Assembly (NCBI RefSeq): GCF_003058225.1
Contig: NZ_QBUG01000015.1
Coordinates: forward strand, 62,001-126,000
Source of the DNA: Promicromonospora sp. AC04
Lineage (GTDB): Bacteria; Actinomycetota; Actinomycetes; Actinomycetales; Cellulomonadaceae
Direction: 5' to 3'
DNA length: 64,000 nt
Shown here: positions 33,650 through 43,373 of the stretch, in pieces
How positions within the stretch are numbered: the first letter of the stretch is position 1
Layout of the letters: each line of letters starts with the position of its first letter
The notes under the pieces: generated by a model
Told to the model about the DNA's origin: nothing
What the model saw: only the letters and a program-made list of their open reading frames with translations
Database searches by the model: none
Translations under genes and position numbers: made by a program

Positions 33650-34675
33650 ATGAACCAGGACATCGACGAGATCGCAGACATGGCCACCGATGAGCGCACG
33701 GCGCGGATCATCCTGACGCTGGGCTGCGAGCCGGGCGACGGGCTCGCCGCCCGGCTGGTCGCCGAGCAGGGCGCGCTCAGCACCGTGCACCAGATCGCCG
33801 GCGCGACCGGCCCCAACCAGCGCATGGCCCAGTGGCGTGGCGGCATCGCCCAGCGCCTGGACCTGGCCGGTGTGAACGATGTCCTGTCGCAGACGCGGGA
33901 TCTCGGGCTGGGCACCCTGATCCCGTCGGACCCCGGCTGGCCTGCTCTGGCCGGGGACGCCACGGCGCATCCGCTGGTCCTGTGGACGCTCGGGGACTCC
34001 TCGGTGCTGGTCGACCGTGAGCCGAGGGTCGCAATGGTCGGGGCACGGGTAGCGACCGACTACGGCCAGAGAGTCACCCGCGACCTGGCCGCTGGTCTTG
34101 CCCAGCTCGGTGTCACCGTTGTCACCACCGGCGGCCATGGCATCGACACCGCCGCCGCCATCGGGACAGCAGCCGGTGACGGACGCAGCATCGCGGTACT
34201 GCCCGGAGGCCTGGACCGCCCGTACCCCAGCAGCAACGCCGGCCTGTTCCACTGGATCACCGGCGACGGCGGGGTGCTGGTCAGTGCCGAGCCTCCGGGG
34301 CAGCGGACGGGCCGTACCCGGCAGGTGCTGCGTGGCCGGCTCGTGGCCGCCCTGTCCGATGCCGTCGTAGTCACCGAGGCCGGCCACCACACCTCCGCGC
34401 TGAAGATCGCTCACGAGGCGGTCCGCTTGGGTCGCCCCGTCGGGGCGGTTCCGGGCGAGATCACCATCCCCAGCAGCGCCGGTAGCAACGAGTTGCTGCG
34501 CCAGCACACGGCACGGGTGATCACCCACGCGAGCGACGCGATGGACCTGATCACCGCCCCACGCCCAGCCACCCCACCAGTCGCAGCGGGAAACGTCTCC
34601 TCCCGGCGCGACCCGTCGAGGCCCCGGCCACCCGAGCCCGGCCCGCCCATCTCACCAGCCATGATCCCGCTCTGA
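33650..34675 (+). CDS. DprA-like protein, second copy, intact
   Basis: A 341-residue DprA/Smf-family protein. The Rossmann core has VAMVGARVATDYGQRVTRDL, TTGGHGIDTAAAIGTAAG, SIAVLPGGLDRPYPSSNAGL, GRTRQVLRGRLVAALSDAVV and GRPVGAVPGEITIPSSAGSN. DprA binds incoming single-stranded DNA and hands it to RecA; copies on conjugative elements probably protect transferred DNA or help establishment. Upstream is a small N-terminal helical domain. It begins a run of genes (hypothetical, methyltransferase-like copy 1) with short gaps. There is no competence operon here, which makes a role in conjugation more likely. Confidence 0.85.
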   Translation: MNQDIDEIADMATDERTARIILTLGCEPGDGLAARLVAEQGALSTVHQIAGATGPNQRMAQWRGGIAQRLDLAGVNDVLSQTRDLGLGTLIPSDPGWPALAGDATAHPLVLWTLGDSSVLVDREPRVAMVGARVATDYGQRVTRDLAAGLAQLGVTVVTTGGHGIDTAAAIGTAAGDGRSIAVLPGGLDRPYPSSNAGLFHWITGDGGVLVSAEPPGQRTGRTRQVLRGRLVAALSDAVVVTEAGHHTSALKIAHEAVRLGRPVGAVPGEITIPSSAGSNELLRQHTARVITHASDAMDLITAPRPATPPVAAGNVSSRRDPSRPRPPEPGPPISPAMIPL

Positions 34676-34727
34676 CCTCCGCCCAAGGACGAACCCGGAC
34701 GCGCACGCCGAGACTCTGGAGCAAGCG

Positions 34728-35210
34728 ATGAACGATCACCACAAGCCGCCCAAGCCGTGGGACCTGCCGGTGGTGCGAGGGCTGGACGCGATCAGGCTCT
34801 TGCACGGCCTGGAAGCCCTCCATGTCGGGTTCGATGAGCTCCACCTCCACGGCGAAGCACCAAGCGGCCCCATGTACACGGCTGTGATCCACGCCTACCA
34901 GCCAGTGATCAGCGTCCCTTACACCGTGCGTTTCGCGGTCCAGGGCACCACCTACACCGTGCAAGGACGCGACAGGCAACCGCTGACGACCAGCGGTGTC
35001 GCCGATCTCCTCCACGTCCCGACGGCCAGCGCCGACCGGGCGATCACACTGCTCAAGCAGTCGCTGACCGAGTCGCTGCGGATCTACAACCAGGCCAACA
35101 CCCCGGCACAGCAGGGCGCGGGACACCCCACCCCGACGGTCGGAACCTCGCAGCCCTGGCCGTTCTCCACCCGAGCGAGCACCGACGCGTCGCCCGGCCC
35201 CGACCTGTGA
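34728..35210 (+). CDS. Hypothetical protein coupled to methyltransferase-like copy 1
   Basis: 160 residues; core GLDAIRLLHGLEALHVGFDE, then VSVPYTVRFAVQGTTYTVQG suggests a small alpha/beta domain followed by a helix (VPTASADRAITLLKQSLTES) and a disordered tail. No family recognised. It starts after CTGGAGCAAGCG and its stop overlaps the GTG of copy 1 by four bases, so it may be a partner of that protein. Confidence 0.55.
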   Translation: MNDHHKPPKPWDLPVVRGLDAIRLLHGLEALHVGFDELHLHGEAPSGPMYTAVIHAYQPVISVPYTVRFAVQGTTYTVQGRDRQPLTTSGVADLLHVPTASADRAITLLKQSLTESLRIYNQANTPAQQGAGHPTPTVGTSQPWPFSTRASTDASPGPDL

Positions 35211-36601
35211 TCACCAGTACCAACACCGCAACTACGAGACCACCGGTACTCGCCGCGCACCTGAAGCGCATGAACGACACACCCACCTCCCCCGGCGACT
35301 CCGGGCGACGGCCCACGAGCAGGGCCGGCGGTCCCTCGCGCCCAGGCCGGGAAGACAGGAGCCGCGGACGCGAGCCCGCGCCGACGCCACAAGACCTCGA
35401 AGCTGCGCGGGCACGACTGCTAGCCCTTGACCCCGCACAGCTGCCGGACGGCCCGGACCCGGAGGCCTGGTTCATGGCGGCCACGGACGGCGGCGACCAG
35501 TTCCCTGACTGGCCGCACACCGTCTCCGTCACGCGTAACGGCCGCCCGGTGGCCAGCAGCACGGGCGAACCTCCCGCACAGACGGCCCCACCCGGGGACC
35601 TCGGACCAGGAGCATCAGCCTCGGCGAACGAAGAAGAGCTGGACCACGCCGACACAGCAGTAGGGGAACAGCACTCCATGCTTGACGCCGACGCCGGGTA
35701 CGCCCTGCTGGCCCAGAAGATCTGGACATCTCTGCGCGACCTCGGCGTGGAGCGCGGGCGGATGTACGCGTTCGGCGACCACGCCGCCACCCTCACCGGT
35801 GCTCCCGACCCCGACACCCGCACCAACTTCCAGGAGTGGGTAGCCGACATCCCACCGGCCACCCACGCCGCCCACCTCGCCTGGCCGCACGACGGCCTGA
35901 AACTACGCGCCCACTCAGAGGCCGAACCCGTGGTGCACGACCTCGTTCTCGCATCCCTGCCGTACACCGACCTGCACTTCCGTAGTCAGTACGGCCGGGA
36001 CCGATCCCTCGAGATACACCAGAAGTTCCTCACCAACGCCGTCGCGAACACGTTCCCCGGCGGGATCCTCGCCGCCGTCACCACCCACCGCGTCCTGGAC
36101 AACCCGGACCCGGCCGTCCGCGAGCTGCTCCTGGACAACGCCGACCTCCTGGGCGCCGTCCGCCTACCCGCCACCGCGCTGCGGCCGCAGCTGTCCGACG
36201 ACAACGCCGCACCCATCGACCTGCTGCTCCTGCGCCGCCGTATCCCCGGCGACGCGGTCCACTCGGCCTTCTTCCTCGACGTCGCGCCCGTCACCGTCCC
36301 GGGCGGCGTCGCCTATGTGAACGAGTACTTCTCGATGTTCTACCCCGAGCACGTGGCCGGGTCCACCGGCGTCGTCGCCGACCCCGACAAGCCCAGCGGA
36401 CTGCGCTACACCGTCGGCGACGGCGACGTCGCCCTCGACATGACCCTGGACCACACGCTGTCGAACATCGTCGCCAAAGCCCGCGCCAGGAACCTGACAG
36501 CCGTCTCCGCCACGTGGTCACCGATCGAGACACGACCAGCACGCGAGGCACACCGTCCCATCCGACGCACCGACGCACCGGGACACGACCTGGGCCTATG
36601 A
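35207..36601 (+). CDS. Degenerate N12-class adenine methyltransferase-like protein, copy 1 of 9
   Basis: A 464-residue protein, the longest copy because of a disordered 140-residue N-terminal extension. The methyltransferase-like part shows HDLVLASLPYTDLHF (about 244-258, the slot of the NPPY catalytic box), GGILAAVTTHRVLD (about 284), LLGAVRLPATAL (about 313), APIDLLLLRRR (about 335) and NEYFSMFYPEHVAG (about 370). The order matches the C-terminal half of N12-class DNA methylases (COG4646, DarB relatives). The catalytic Asn-Pro-Pro is absent and no clear SAM-binding glycine loop is found. ATG at 35270 is an alternative start. Confidence 0.65.
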   Translation: MITSTNTATTRPPVLAAHLKRMNDTPTSPGDSGRRPTSRAGGPSRPGREDRSRGREPAPTPQDLEAARARLLALDPAQLPDGPDPEAWFMAATDGGDQFPDWPHTVSVTRNGRPVASSTGEPPAQTAPPGDLGPGASASANEEELDHADTAVGEQHSMLDADAGYALLAQKIWTSLRDLGVERGRMYAFGDHAATLTGAPDPDTRTNFQEWVADIPPATHAAHLAWPHDGLKLRAHSEAEPVVHDLVLASLPYTDLHFRSQYGRDRSLEIHQKFLTNAVANTFPGGILAAVTTHRVLDNPDPAVRELLLDNADLLGAVRLPATALRPQLSDDNAAPIDLLLLRRRIPGDAVHSAFFLDVAPVTVPGGVAYVNEYFSMFYPEHVAGSTGVVADPDKPSGLRYTVGDGDVALDMTLDHTLSNIVAKARARNLTAVSATWSPIETRPAREAHRPIRRTDAPGHDLGL

Positions 36602-36734
36602 CCGCGGCCCTGCACCTGACGGACACCTCGACATGACTGACCGTCTCGAGGCAACGGACCCAAGTTGACGTGCGGCTCGGCGCGCTGGAGACCTCCCCCT
36701 CACGAACTGGCCACGCGGGGCAACGTGATGTGTC

Positions 36735-36934
36735 ATGAGCGACTCCGACTCCGGTGCGGACGCCTCCGGTGGTGCGATCTACGGGCTCGGCGTCCTCGGA
36801 GCTCCGGGTACTTCTGGCAGCAGGCCGGCGAGCACCGGATTCTCACCACCAGGTCCCGCCGGCCATTCCCAAACAGGCTGACTGTCGTTCGTCGCCGGTG
36901 GCGTGTTCCGCGCACCTGTCTCCCAGACCGATAG
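36735..36934 (+). pseudogene. Frameshifted small membrane protein remnant
   Basis: ATG at 36735 opens a frame reading SGGAIYGLGVLGA, which then goes out of frame; one base earlier in another frame the DNA continues GYFWQQAGEH. Joined, the two resemble the small actinobacterial membrane proteins with AIYGLGxxGAxxYYxQxA followed by a hydrophobic tail. The hydrophobic tail is missing. The similarity is a pattern match from memory. The rest of the 340-base gap between copy 1 and the ArdC gene shows nothing further. Confidence 0.3.
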
Positions 36935-36943
36935 GAGGCCTCG

Positions 36944-38095
36944 ATGCGCGACGACACCCGCACGCTCGAAGAGAAGACCGCGGACCGCAACGCGAAGCTC
37001 GATGCTCTGCACGAGAAGCTGTCCGGCGCCGTCGAACAGCTCGTCACCGGCGAGGACTGGTTACGAGCCCTCGCCTTCGCCGCTCGGTTCCGCGCCCGTT
37101 CCTTCAACAACACGCTGCTGATCGCGATGCAGCACGCCATCGCCCATGCCGAGGGCCTGGTCCCGAGCGCGGACCCGACCTACGTTGCTGGATTCAAGCA
37201 GTGGAAGGCCTTGGACCGCAGCGTCCGCAAGGGACAACCCGGCTACCAGATCTACGCGCCAGTCACCGCGCGCATGGCAACCTTCAGCCCCGAATCCGGG
37301 CCGTGGCGGCGCCTGGGACGCGGTGAGAAGCCGGAACCCGGTGAGATCGTCCGCTCACGCATCGTCGGTCTGCGGCCCGCCTACGTCTGGGACGTCAGCC
37401 AGACCGACGGGAAGCCTGTGCCGGAACCACCGCCTTCGGTCCAGATGCCCGCCGGGCAAGCACCTGCCGGTCTGTGGGACGGCCTGGCGGCACTTGTCGC
37501 CGAGCGCGGCTACGACCTGCAGATCGTCCCCGACCCGACGGCGCTGGGTGGAGCGCTCGGGCGCACCACCTACCCCACCAAGCTGGTCGAGATCTGCGAC
37601 AGCCTCGATGACGCCGCCAAGACCGCCGTCCTGACCCACGAGCTTGCGCACATCGACCTGCACGCACCCGGACGCGACCGAGCCCCCAGCGACGGCACCC
37701 TGACCAGCGAACCCGCAACGGTGTCGCAGCACCGAGGGATCCGCGAGGTCGAGGCCGACTCTGTGGCCTACATGGTCAACGCCTCCCACGGCCTGACCAC
37801 CGACTCCTCGACCATCCCCTACATCGCCGACTGGGCCTCCACCGTTCCCGGCACGAGCATCGCCGAGACCGTGCAGTCCACCGCGACACGCGTCCGCGAC
37901 GCGGCGATCAAGATCCTGGACGGCCTCGACACCCACCAGATTCCCGACGGGACCCCGCCCGGGCTGGATCGTGACGCGCTGCGTGCTTCGAGCCGCACGG
38001 CGAAATCGCGGCGAACACCGACGCCTGTGGACGGGTCCGCGCGTCAGACCCAGGTCCGGCCGAGCACGGCCCCGACTGAGGAGCTGGGGCTGTGA
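36944..38095 (+). CDS. ArdC-like antirestriction protein with zinc metalloprotease motif
   Basis: A 383-residue protein. The N-terminal third matches the ArdC single-stranded DNA-binding domain: DWLRALAFAARFRARSFNNT, QWKALDRSVRKGQPGYQIYA. The C-terminal part carries a gluzincin-type site HELAH (His232, Glu233, His236) and the downstream glutamate in REVEADSVAYM. ArdC proteins enter the recipient with the transferred strand and block restriction; the metal site is conserved in the family. A TAGGAGG ribosome-binding site precedes ATG 36944. It is in one operon with the next gene and virD4. Confidence 0.88.
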   Translation: MRDDTRTLEEKTADRNAKLDALHEKLSGAVEQLVTGEDWLRALAFAARFRARSFNNTLLIAMQHAIAHAEGLVPSADPTYVAGFKQWKALDRSVRKGQPGYQIYAPVTARMATFSPESGPWRRLGRGEKPEPGEIVRSRIVGLRPAYVWDVSQTDGKPVPEPPPSVQMPAGQAPAGLWDGLAALVAERGYDLQIVPDPTALGGALGRTTYPTKLVEICDSLDDAAKTAVLTHELAHIDLHAPGRDRAPSDGTLTSEPATVSQHRGIREVEADSVAYMVNASHGLTTDSSTIPYIADWASTVPGTSIAETVQSTATRVRDAAIKILDGLDTHQIPDGTPPGLDRDALRASSRTAKSRRTPTPVDGSARQTQVRPSTAPTEELGL

Positions 38096-38838
38096 TGCCT
38101 CGGCCCGTGCCGATGACGTTGCCGCGCGCCCGCGTCGTGGTCGATCAGGACGGGCACCTGGCCGTCACGATCGACGGCCAGCCGTGGCGACATCCGGCGC
38201 CGACGGGCGCTACCGCTCCGCCCCACGCGGATGGGGTGCCGCCACTGGGCCGTAGCGACCTCAAGTGGGCTCAGGAGCGGATCGCCGAGGAGCTGGACAC
38301 CCCGGTGCTGGTCCACCTGGTCGACAGCGGGCAGACCTACGAGCCCTACTTCGTCGTACCGGACAGCTACCAGCCCCTCGAGCCCAACAGCCCGACCGGT
38401 ACCCCGGTCGGCGACGCAGGGACGGTCCTGGAGCCTGGGCTCGGGGCCGCTCCTGGTGGCGGGGGCGGGTTCGCACCGGGCGAGCCGGTCACGCTGGTGC
38501 AGGTGGTGGGCCGCACCGTCGCCGACGAGCACGGCGCGGTGCGCTTCCGGCTACCTGCCGCTCTGGGTGACCGGACACGTGCCCTGCTGGTCCAAGGCCA
38601 GGTCTCCGGCACGACCGTCCCCTACGACGACCTGGCCCAACCGTCCGGGCACGCCGCTCCCGTCGGCATCACACAGGCATCGGGCAGCTCCAGAGCGCCC
38701 GACCTCGCACGCCCGGCCGTCCGATCCGGTAACCACGACGGGCGTCGCAAGCCTGGCCGGCGGATCGCTCCGGCACCCGCCATCCGTCCTGCGCCAGCGG
38801 CTCCGGATGTTCCGGATGTCGGGTGGGGGGCGTTGTGA
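38095..38838 (+). CDS. Hypothetical protein between ArdC and VirD4
   Basis: 247 residues. RARVVVDQDGHLAVTIDGQP opens a beta-rich domain; LKWAQERIAEELDTPVLVHL and TYEPYFVV follow; the middle is Gly-rich and the last 60 residues are disordered. A second beta segment is EPVTLVQVVGRTVADEHGAV. No known fold is recognised. GTG at 38092 directly before the ATG is an alternative start. Coupled to ardC and, by a GTGA overlap, to virD4, it may be a relaxosome or coupling accessory. Confidence 0.55.
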   Translation: MPRPVPMTLPRARVVVDQDGHLAVTIDGQPWRHPAPTGATAPPHADGVPPLGRSDLKWAQERIAEELDTPVLVHLVDSGQTYEPYFVVPDSYQPLEPNSPTGTPVGDAGTVLEPGLGAAPGGGGGFAPGEPVTLVQVVGRTVADEHGAVRFRLPAALGDRTRALLVQGQVSGTTVPYDDLAQPSGHAAPVGITQASGSSRAPDLARPAVRSGNHDGRRKPGRRIAPAPAIRPAPAAPDVPDVGWGAL

Positions 38839-40745
38839 GGGCGCCGGCGCGGGCGATGGGTGACGACCTGACCGACCTCGCCCTGATCGGCCTGGGTGTC
38901 CTGCTCGGCCTGTCCACAGTCCTGCGTGCCGCGGGCAGCCTCGCAGCCTGGGTCACGAGGGCGAGCTCGCCGACCGGGGGCGCGCTGACAGGGCTGGGTG
39001 CGCTAGCCGACCCGGCCGACCCCGGCACCGCGCTCGGGTCCCCCGACCTGCACCCCGTCGCCTACTGGTCCACCACCGTCCTGCTCCTGAGCGTCCTGGG
39101 CGTGGTGGTCTGGCTGGTGGCCCAGGCCGTGACCGGGATGACGCACCGGCAGGCCCGCACCCCACACCACACCCCGGGAACCGCCACCCGTCGCGACGTC
39201 GCGCACGCCGCCTCAGCCCGCACCCTGCTCAAACGCTCACGCACCCTGCGCCCGTCGCTGCGCAAACCGACCGCACCAGAGGTCGGGTACCAGCTCGGGG
39301 CCGCGCACGGACACGGGGTGTGGGCCTCGGTCGAGGACTCCCTGCTCGTCCTGGGCCCACCCCGCTCCGGCAAGGGCCTGCACCTGGTCGTCAACGCCAT
39401 CCTCGACGCCCCCGGCCCTGTGGTGACCACCTCGACCCGGCCCGACGCGCTGACCGTCACCCTCAAGCAGCGCGAGCGGGTAGGGCCGGTGGCGGTGTTC
39501 GACCCGCAGCACCTGGCCAAGGGCCTACCGGCCGGGCTGCGGTGGTCGATCGTGCGCGGCTGCGAAGACCCGCTCACCGCGATGATCCGCGCCACCGGAC
39601 TGGCCTCCGCGACCGGACTGGGTGGAGGCGGGACCGAAAACGGCGGGTTCTGGGAAGGCATGACCCGTAGCGCGCTGCAGGCCATGCTGCACGCCGCCGC
39701 ACTGGACGGGCGCAACGCACGGGACCTGTTCGCCTGGTCCAACTCGCCGTCCGCCGCCGAGGACGCCGCAGCGATCCTGGCCTCCCACCCGGAGGCAGCC
39801 ACGGGGTGGGGGCAGTCGCTGGAGTCGATCATCCAGGCCGACCCCCGCACCCGCGACAGCGCCTGGATGGGCGTCAAGCAGGCTCTGTCCTGCCTAGCCG
39901 ACCCCCGCGTCCTGGACACCGTCTCCCCCGGCCCGGACGAGTCGTTCGACCCGGAGACGTTCCTACGGGACAACGGCACGCTGTACCTGCTGGCCACCGG
40001 ATCCGGGTCGGTCACGTCGGGGCCGCTGGTCGCGGCGTTCATCGAGGACCTGGTCGAGACCGCCCGCCACCTCGCCGCCGCCTCCCCCGGCGCCCGCCTG
40101 GACCCGCCGCTGCTGCTCGCGTTGGACGAGATCGGGAACCTCGCGCCCCTGCCGTCACTTCCGACATTGATGGCCGAGGGCGGCGGCACCGGACTGACCA
40201 CGATGCCAGTGCTGCAGTCCCTGTCCCAGGCGCGGGACAAATGGGGCGACCACGCCGCCAACGCGATCTGGGACGCCGCGATCGTCAAGGTCCTCCTGGG
40301 CGGGTCCGCCTCCCCCAAGGACCTGGCCGACTTCAGCAGTCTGATCGGTGAGCGGGACGAGTTCACCGACACCCACACCCGCGGCGACCAAGGCTCCCGG
40401 TCCGTGCAGCGGTCAGTGCGCAGGGTGGCGATCATGCCGCCCCAGGCCATCCGCATGCTCCCGTTCGGTACCAGCTTGATCCTGCTGAGGGCCGCACCAC
40501 CGATCATCGCCGACCTGCGCACCTGGACCGCCCGGCCCGACGCCGACCAGCTCGCGACGGACCGCACGGAGGTCGAGGCCCTCCTGCAGACCACCGCACG
40601 ACAGACCGGGCGCGCTGCAGCCGGCAGAGGTCACGACCACCCGGCCGAGCACCCGGCCGAGCTGCAGGGCGACCCCACGCATCCGGCCGGCCTCGACGCA
40701 AACCAGAGCACCCCTGGCCAGGCCTTCTCGAAGGAGAGCTCATGA
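38835..40745 (+). CDS. VirD4/TraG-like type IV coupling protein
   Basis: A 636-residue coupling ATPase. Two membrane helices (about 14-40 and 75-98) anchor it; Walker A is LVLGPPRSGKGLHLV (about 172-186) and Walker B LLLALDEIGNLAPLP (about 424-438), followed by the TraM-recognition type C-terminal helicase half with LTTMPVLQSLSQARDKWG and SASPKDLADFSSLIGERDEF. It links the relaxosome to the secretion channel. The start GTG overlaps the preceding stop, and the stop overlaps the ATG of methyltransferase-like copy 2, so that protein is made together with the coupling protein. Confidence 0.9.
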   Translation: MRAPARAMGDDLTDLALIGLGVLLGLSTVLRAAGSLAAWVTRASSPTGGALTGLGALADPADPGTALGSPDLHPVAYWSTTVLLLSVLGVVVWLVAQAVTGMTHRQARTPHHTPGTATRRDVAHAASARTLLKRSRTLRPSLRKPTAPEVGYQLGAAHGHGVWASVEDSLLVLGPPRSGKGLHLVVNAILDAPGPVVTTSTRPDALTVTLKQRERVGPVAVFDPQHLAKGLPAGLRWSIVRGCEDPLTAMIRATGLASATGLGGGGTENGGFWEGMTRSALQAMLHAAALDGRNARDLFAWSNSPSAAEDAAAILASHPEAATGWGQSLESIIQADPRTRDSAWMGVKQALSCLADPRVLDTVSPGPDESFDPETFLRDNGTLYLLATGSGSVTSGPLVAAFIEDLVETARHLAAASPGARLDPPLLLALDEIGNLAPLPSLPTLMAEGGGTGLTTMPVLQSLSQARDKWGDHAANAIWDAAIVKVLLGGSASPKDLADFSSLIGERDEFTDTHTRGDQGSRSVQRSVRRVAIMPPQAIRMLPFGTSLILLRAAPPIIADLRTWTARPDADQLATDRTEVEALLQTTARQTGRAAAGRGHDHPAEHPAELQGDPTHPAGLDANQSTPGQAFSKESS

Positions 40746-41782
40746 CGGACCACGACGACATCGACTACGAGGACCTGGTGCACATGCTGCAGGCTGACGC
40801 CCTTGCAGAACGCGACCACCACAGGGCTGATGCCTCCGGTGTTCACGCCGTGCTGGCCGTGCAGATCTGGCGGGCACTGCGCACTCTGGGCGCGGGCCAC
40901 GGCCGGATGACCGTGACGGGTGTCGACCCCCACGTCTTTGCCCGGCTGCCCCGCGACCGCGTCCAGACCTGGGACAGTGAAAACTCCGGGATCCTGCGGG
41001 CCGACATACCCCAGGAAGGCATCAGGTCCGCCCCTACCGACGACCCCGACACAACCACGGACGCGAACACCTTCGCAGGCGAGCGTGCGAGGTCAGACGG
41101 TGTGGTCTCCTTGTTCGACGTCGTGATCTACAACGCGGCGCTCTCCGACGTCACCTTCCACAGGCCGGATCGCCGGGCCGACTTGCAGCAGGACCAGGGC
41201 GTGAACCTGCTGATCCACCTCGCCCGCACGGTCCCCGGCGGATTCCTGGCCGCGCTGATGAGTCGAGACGTCTTGGACGACCCTCAGTCGGCCATACGCG
41301 AGGCGGTCGCCGCGCTCGGCGACGTCCTCGGCGTCGTGCGTCTGCCGGACGGTGCGCTCCGTAATGTCGCCGGCTGTGACAACCCCACGGACCTGCTCCT
41401 GGTCCGCCGTCGTCTGGATGACGAGCCGGCCTCGGATCAGTCCGCATTCATCCATACCGCCGCGGGCATGACCAACGATCCGGTCCCCGAGGTCGTGGAG
41501 TACCTCAACAGCTCCTTCCTCCACCCCCCGATGGGGCATCTGCTCGGCACGATCGACACCCGCGTCATGCCCTGGGGAAACCCTCGCTTCTCGTTGCAGC
41601 CCAGCGGGCGTGCGCTTTCTGACGACCTGACCAGCGCGCTCGACCAGGTCGTGCGTTCCGCACGCCAACGGGGACTGATGGCCGGACCCGGACACCGCAC
41701 GGCGACCGAGCAGAAGCCACTGCCGCTCAGCCCCCACGGGCATGACCGTCCCGAGGCTCAGGGGCCCAGCATCGACCTGTGA
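40742..41782 (+). CDS. Degenerate N12-class adenine methyltransferase-like protein, copy 2 of 9
   Basis: 346 residues. After a helical N-terminus with VQIWRALRTLGAGHGRMTVT the slot of the catalytic box reads FDVVIYNAALSDVTF (about 124), so both Pro are lost. GGFLAALMSRDVLDD (about 165), VLGVVRLPDGALRN (about 195), PTDLLLVRRR (about 215) and LNSSFLHPPMGHLLG (about 255) follow, ending with MPWGNPRFSLQPSG. It is translationally coupled to virD4 by ATGA, a strong hint that its role is linked to DNA transfer. Confidence 0.65.
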   Translation: MTDHDDIDYEDLVHMLQADALAERDHHRADASGVHAVLAVQIWRALRTLGAGHGRMTVTGVDPHVFARLPRDRVQTWDSENSGILRADIPQEGIRSAPTDDPDTTTDANTFAGERARSDGVVSLFDVVIYNAALSDVTFHRPDRRADLQQDQGVNLLIHLARTVPGGFLAALMSRDVLDDPQSAIREAVAALGDVLGVVRLPDGALRNVAGCDNPTDLLLVRRRLDDEPASDQSAFIHTAAGMTNDPVPEVVEYLNSSFLHPPMGHLLGTIDTRVMPWGNPRFSLQPSGRALSDDLTSALDQVVRSARQRGLMAGPGHRTATEQKPLPLSPHGHDRPEAQGPSIDL

Positions 41783-41904
41783 TCCCTCTGGGAACAGGTC
41801 AACCACCGCAGCGCCCTTGGCGTGCCTGACCCGCACCTGGATCGGCGCGTGGCACCGGACGTGCACCTGCCCTACCCCGCCGACCGTGCGGAAGGAGGCC
41901 CCCG

Positions 41905-42978
41905 GTGACCAGCCCCGCTTTCCCCGACAGGTCGTTCCCGATGGACCACCCGGCGATCGAGGCCGACATGGTGGCCATGCACGACCACCGTCACACCAGC
42001 GCGACGACGGCGCACTCCCTGGTGGCCGGGCACATCTGGACCGCGATACGTGCGCTGGGCATGACCGGTGGGCGGATGCTACTGCGCGGGACAGACCCCG
42101 AGGCCCTGGCCGGGATGCCGGAGGCCCTGCGGGCCTCTCGACCGGGTCAAGGCGACCAGTTGCAGGCGGACATCCCCCGCCGCGGGAAGCGGCACCTCGG
42201 CGTGGACCTGGCCGCGTTCGTGCCTGACTACATGCCCGGGCAGTTCGACGTCGTGGTCCTCAACGCGTCCTACGCCGACGTCGTCCATCACGACGGGACA
42301 CTGCGGGAGAGCAGGTGGCAGGAGCACAACCAGGCCGTGCTCAGCTCCCTGTCCTACACCGCCCCCGGAGGGCTGACCGCTGCCCTGGTCAGCGCCGACG
42401 TGCTGGACGCCCCCGATCCCGGGCCTCGGCGGGCGATGGCGGTACTGGCCGACCTGCTCGGTGCCGCCCGTCTTCCGGGCGGCTCCCTGCGGAAAGTGGC
42501 CGGGTGCGACAGCCCGGTCGACCTCCTGCTGCTGCGCCGCCGCCCTGACGGGCAGCCCCGGGGTGGAGCCAGGTTCGAGACCAGCGTCCAGTTCCTGCTC
42601 GACTCGGTGCCGGTCCGGCACAGCGAGTATTTCCAGGACCGGCCCGGTGACATGCTCGGCCGCCCGGTCACCAAACCGATGCCCTGGGGACCCCCACGCC
42701 TGACGATCCAGCCCGACATGGTCCCGCTGGACCAGGACCTGCGCACCACGCTCTCCCAGATCGTGCGCAACGCCATCGGCTGGGGCCTGACCGCTCGGCC
42801 CAACATGCCAGGCGACGGTCGCGACGCTCAGTCCCCGACTCAAGCACGAGGGCGGGGACCCGGCAGCACGCCAGGCCCACCGGCGAGCTGGTCAGGCAGT
42901 GACCGGGGCCGGGCCCCAGCCAGGCCGCCATCCCCACGCGAGATGCCTGGGCCTGACCATCCGGGCCCGCAGCTGTGA
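41905..42978 (+). CDS. Degenerate N12-class adenine methyltransferase-like protein, copy 3 of 9
   Basis: 357 residues from GTG with a GGAAGGAGG ribosome-binding site. The N-terminus AGHIWTAIRALGMTGGRMLL aligns with all other copies. The motif slot is FDVVVLNASYADVVH (about 113), then GGLTAALVSADVLDA, LLGAARLPGGSLRK, PVDLLLLRRR and SEYFQDRPGDMLGRPV with MPWGPPRLTIQP. The tail is disordered and Pro-rich. It follows copy 2 after 122 bases that hold no gene. Confidence 0.65.
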   Translation: MTSPAFPDRSFPMDHPAIEADMVAMHDHRHTSATTAHSLVAGHIWTAIRALGMTGGRMLLRGTDPEALAGMPEALRASRPGQGDQLQADIPRRGKRHLGVDLAAFVPDYMPGQFDVVVLNASYADVVHHDGTLRESRWQEHNQAVLSSLSYTAPGGLTAALVSADVLDAPDPGPRRAMAVLADLLGAARLPGGSLRKVAGCDSPVDLLLLRRRPDGQPRGGARFETSVQFLLDSVPVRHSEYFQDRPGDMLGRPVTKPMPWGPPRLTIQPDMVPLDQDLRTTLSQIVRNAIGWGLTARPNMPGDGRDAQSPTQARGRGPGSTPGPPASWSGSDRGRAPARPPSPREMPGPDHPGPQL

Positions 42979-43265
42979 ACACAGGGCCCCACCGACCACC
43001 CCGCCCCGACCTCATCGCGGTCATGACCACGCCCCGGGCCCCAGGACACCCCGAACAAGCGCCCGGAGCCAGGTCCCGGACCGGAACGCTCGCACGATCC
43101 CAGACCGGGTCTTAACGCTCAGCCCGACGGCCCGCCCCCGAGCCTGTGAGACGCCTCGCCTGAGCCCCCTTGGGGGCGGCAATCCACCTGACCTGCGGCA
43201 GCCAGACCCAGCCGCTACCGAGCCGGCCAGAACACGCGGCCCGGGATCAGAGCAGGGAGGACACC

Positions 43266-43373
43266 ATGACCAGGAACGACCCGCACGCGGCCAGCCCACG
43301 ACCCCTCGCCGCTCCCGCCCGGTGCACAGGCGGCGTCTGCGCCGGAACCGCCCTTGCTGGTGGTGCGCGATGA
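43266..43373 (+). CDS. Short leader peptide coupled to copy 4
   Basis: 35 codons beginning MTRNDPHAAS after CAGGGAGGACACC, a strong ribosome-binding site; its TGA overlaps the ATG of copy 4. Copy 4 itself has no good site, so translation of this small ORF would drive it. A similar arrangement, with MTTNERTHQD, precedes copy 8. The peptide contains two cysteines (CTGGVCAG). It may be a true small protein or only a translational leader. Confidence 0.4.
   Translation: MTRNDPHAASPRPLAAPARCTGGVCAGTALAGGAR

Noticed and set aside
39062-40594. Minus-strand ORF of 510 codons opposite virD4
   Set aside because: Lies entirely opposite Walker A and Walker B of the coupling protein; composition is Ser/Arg-rich shadow type.
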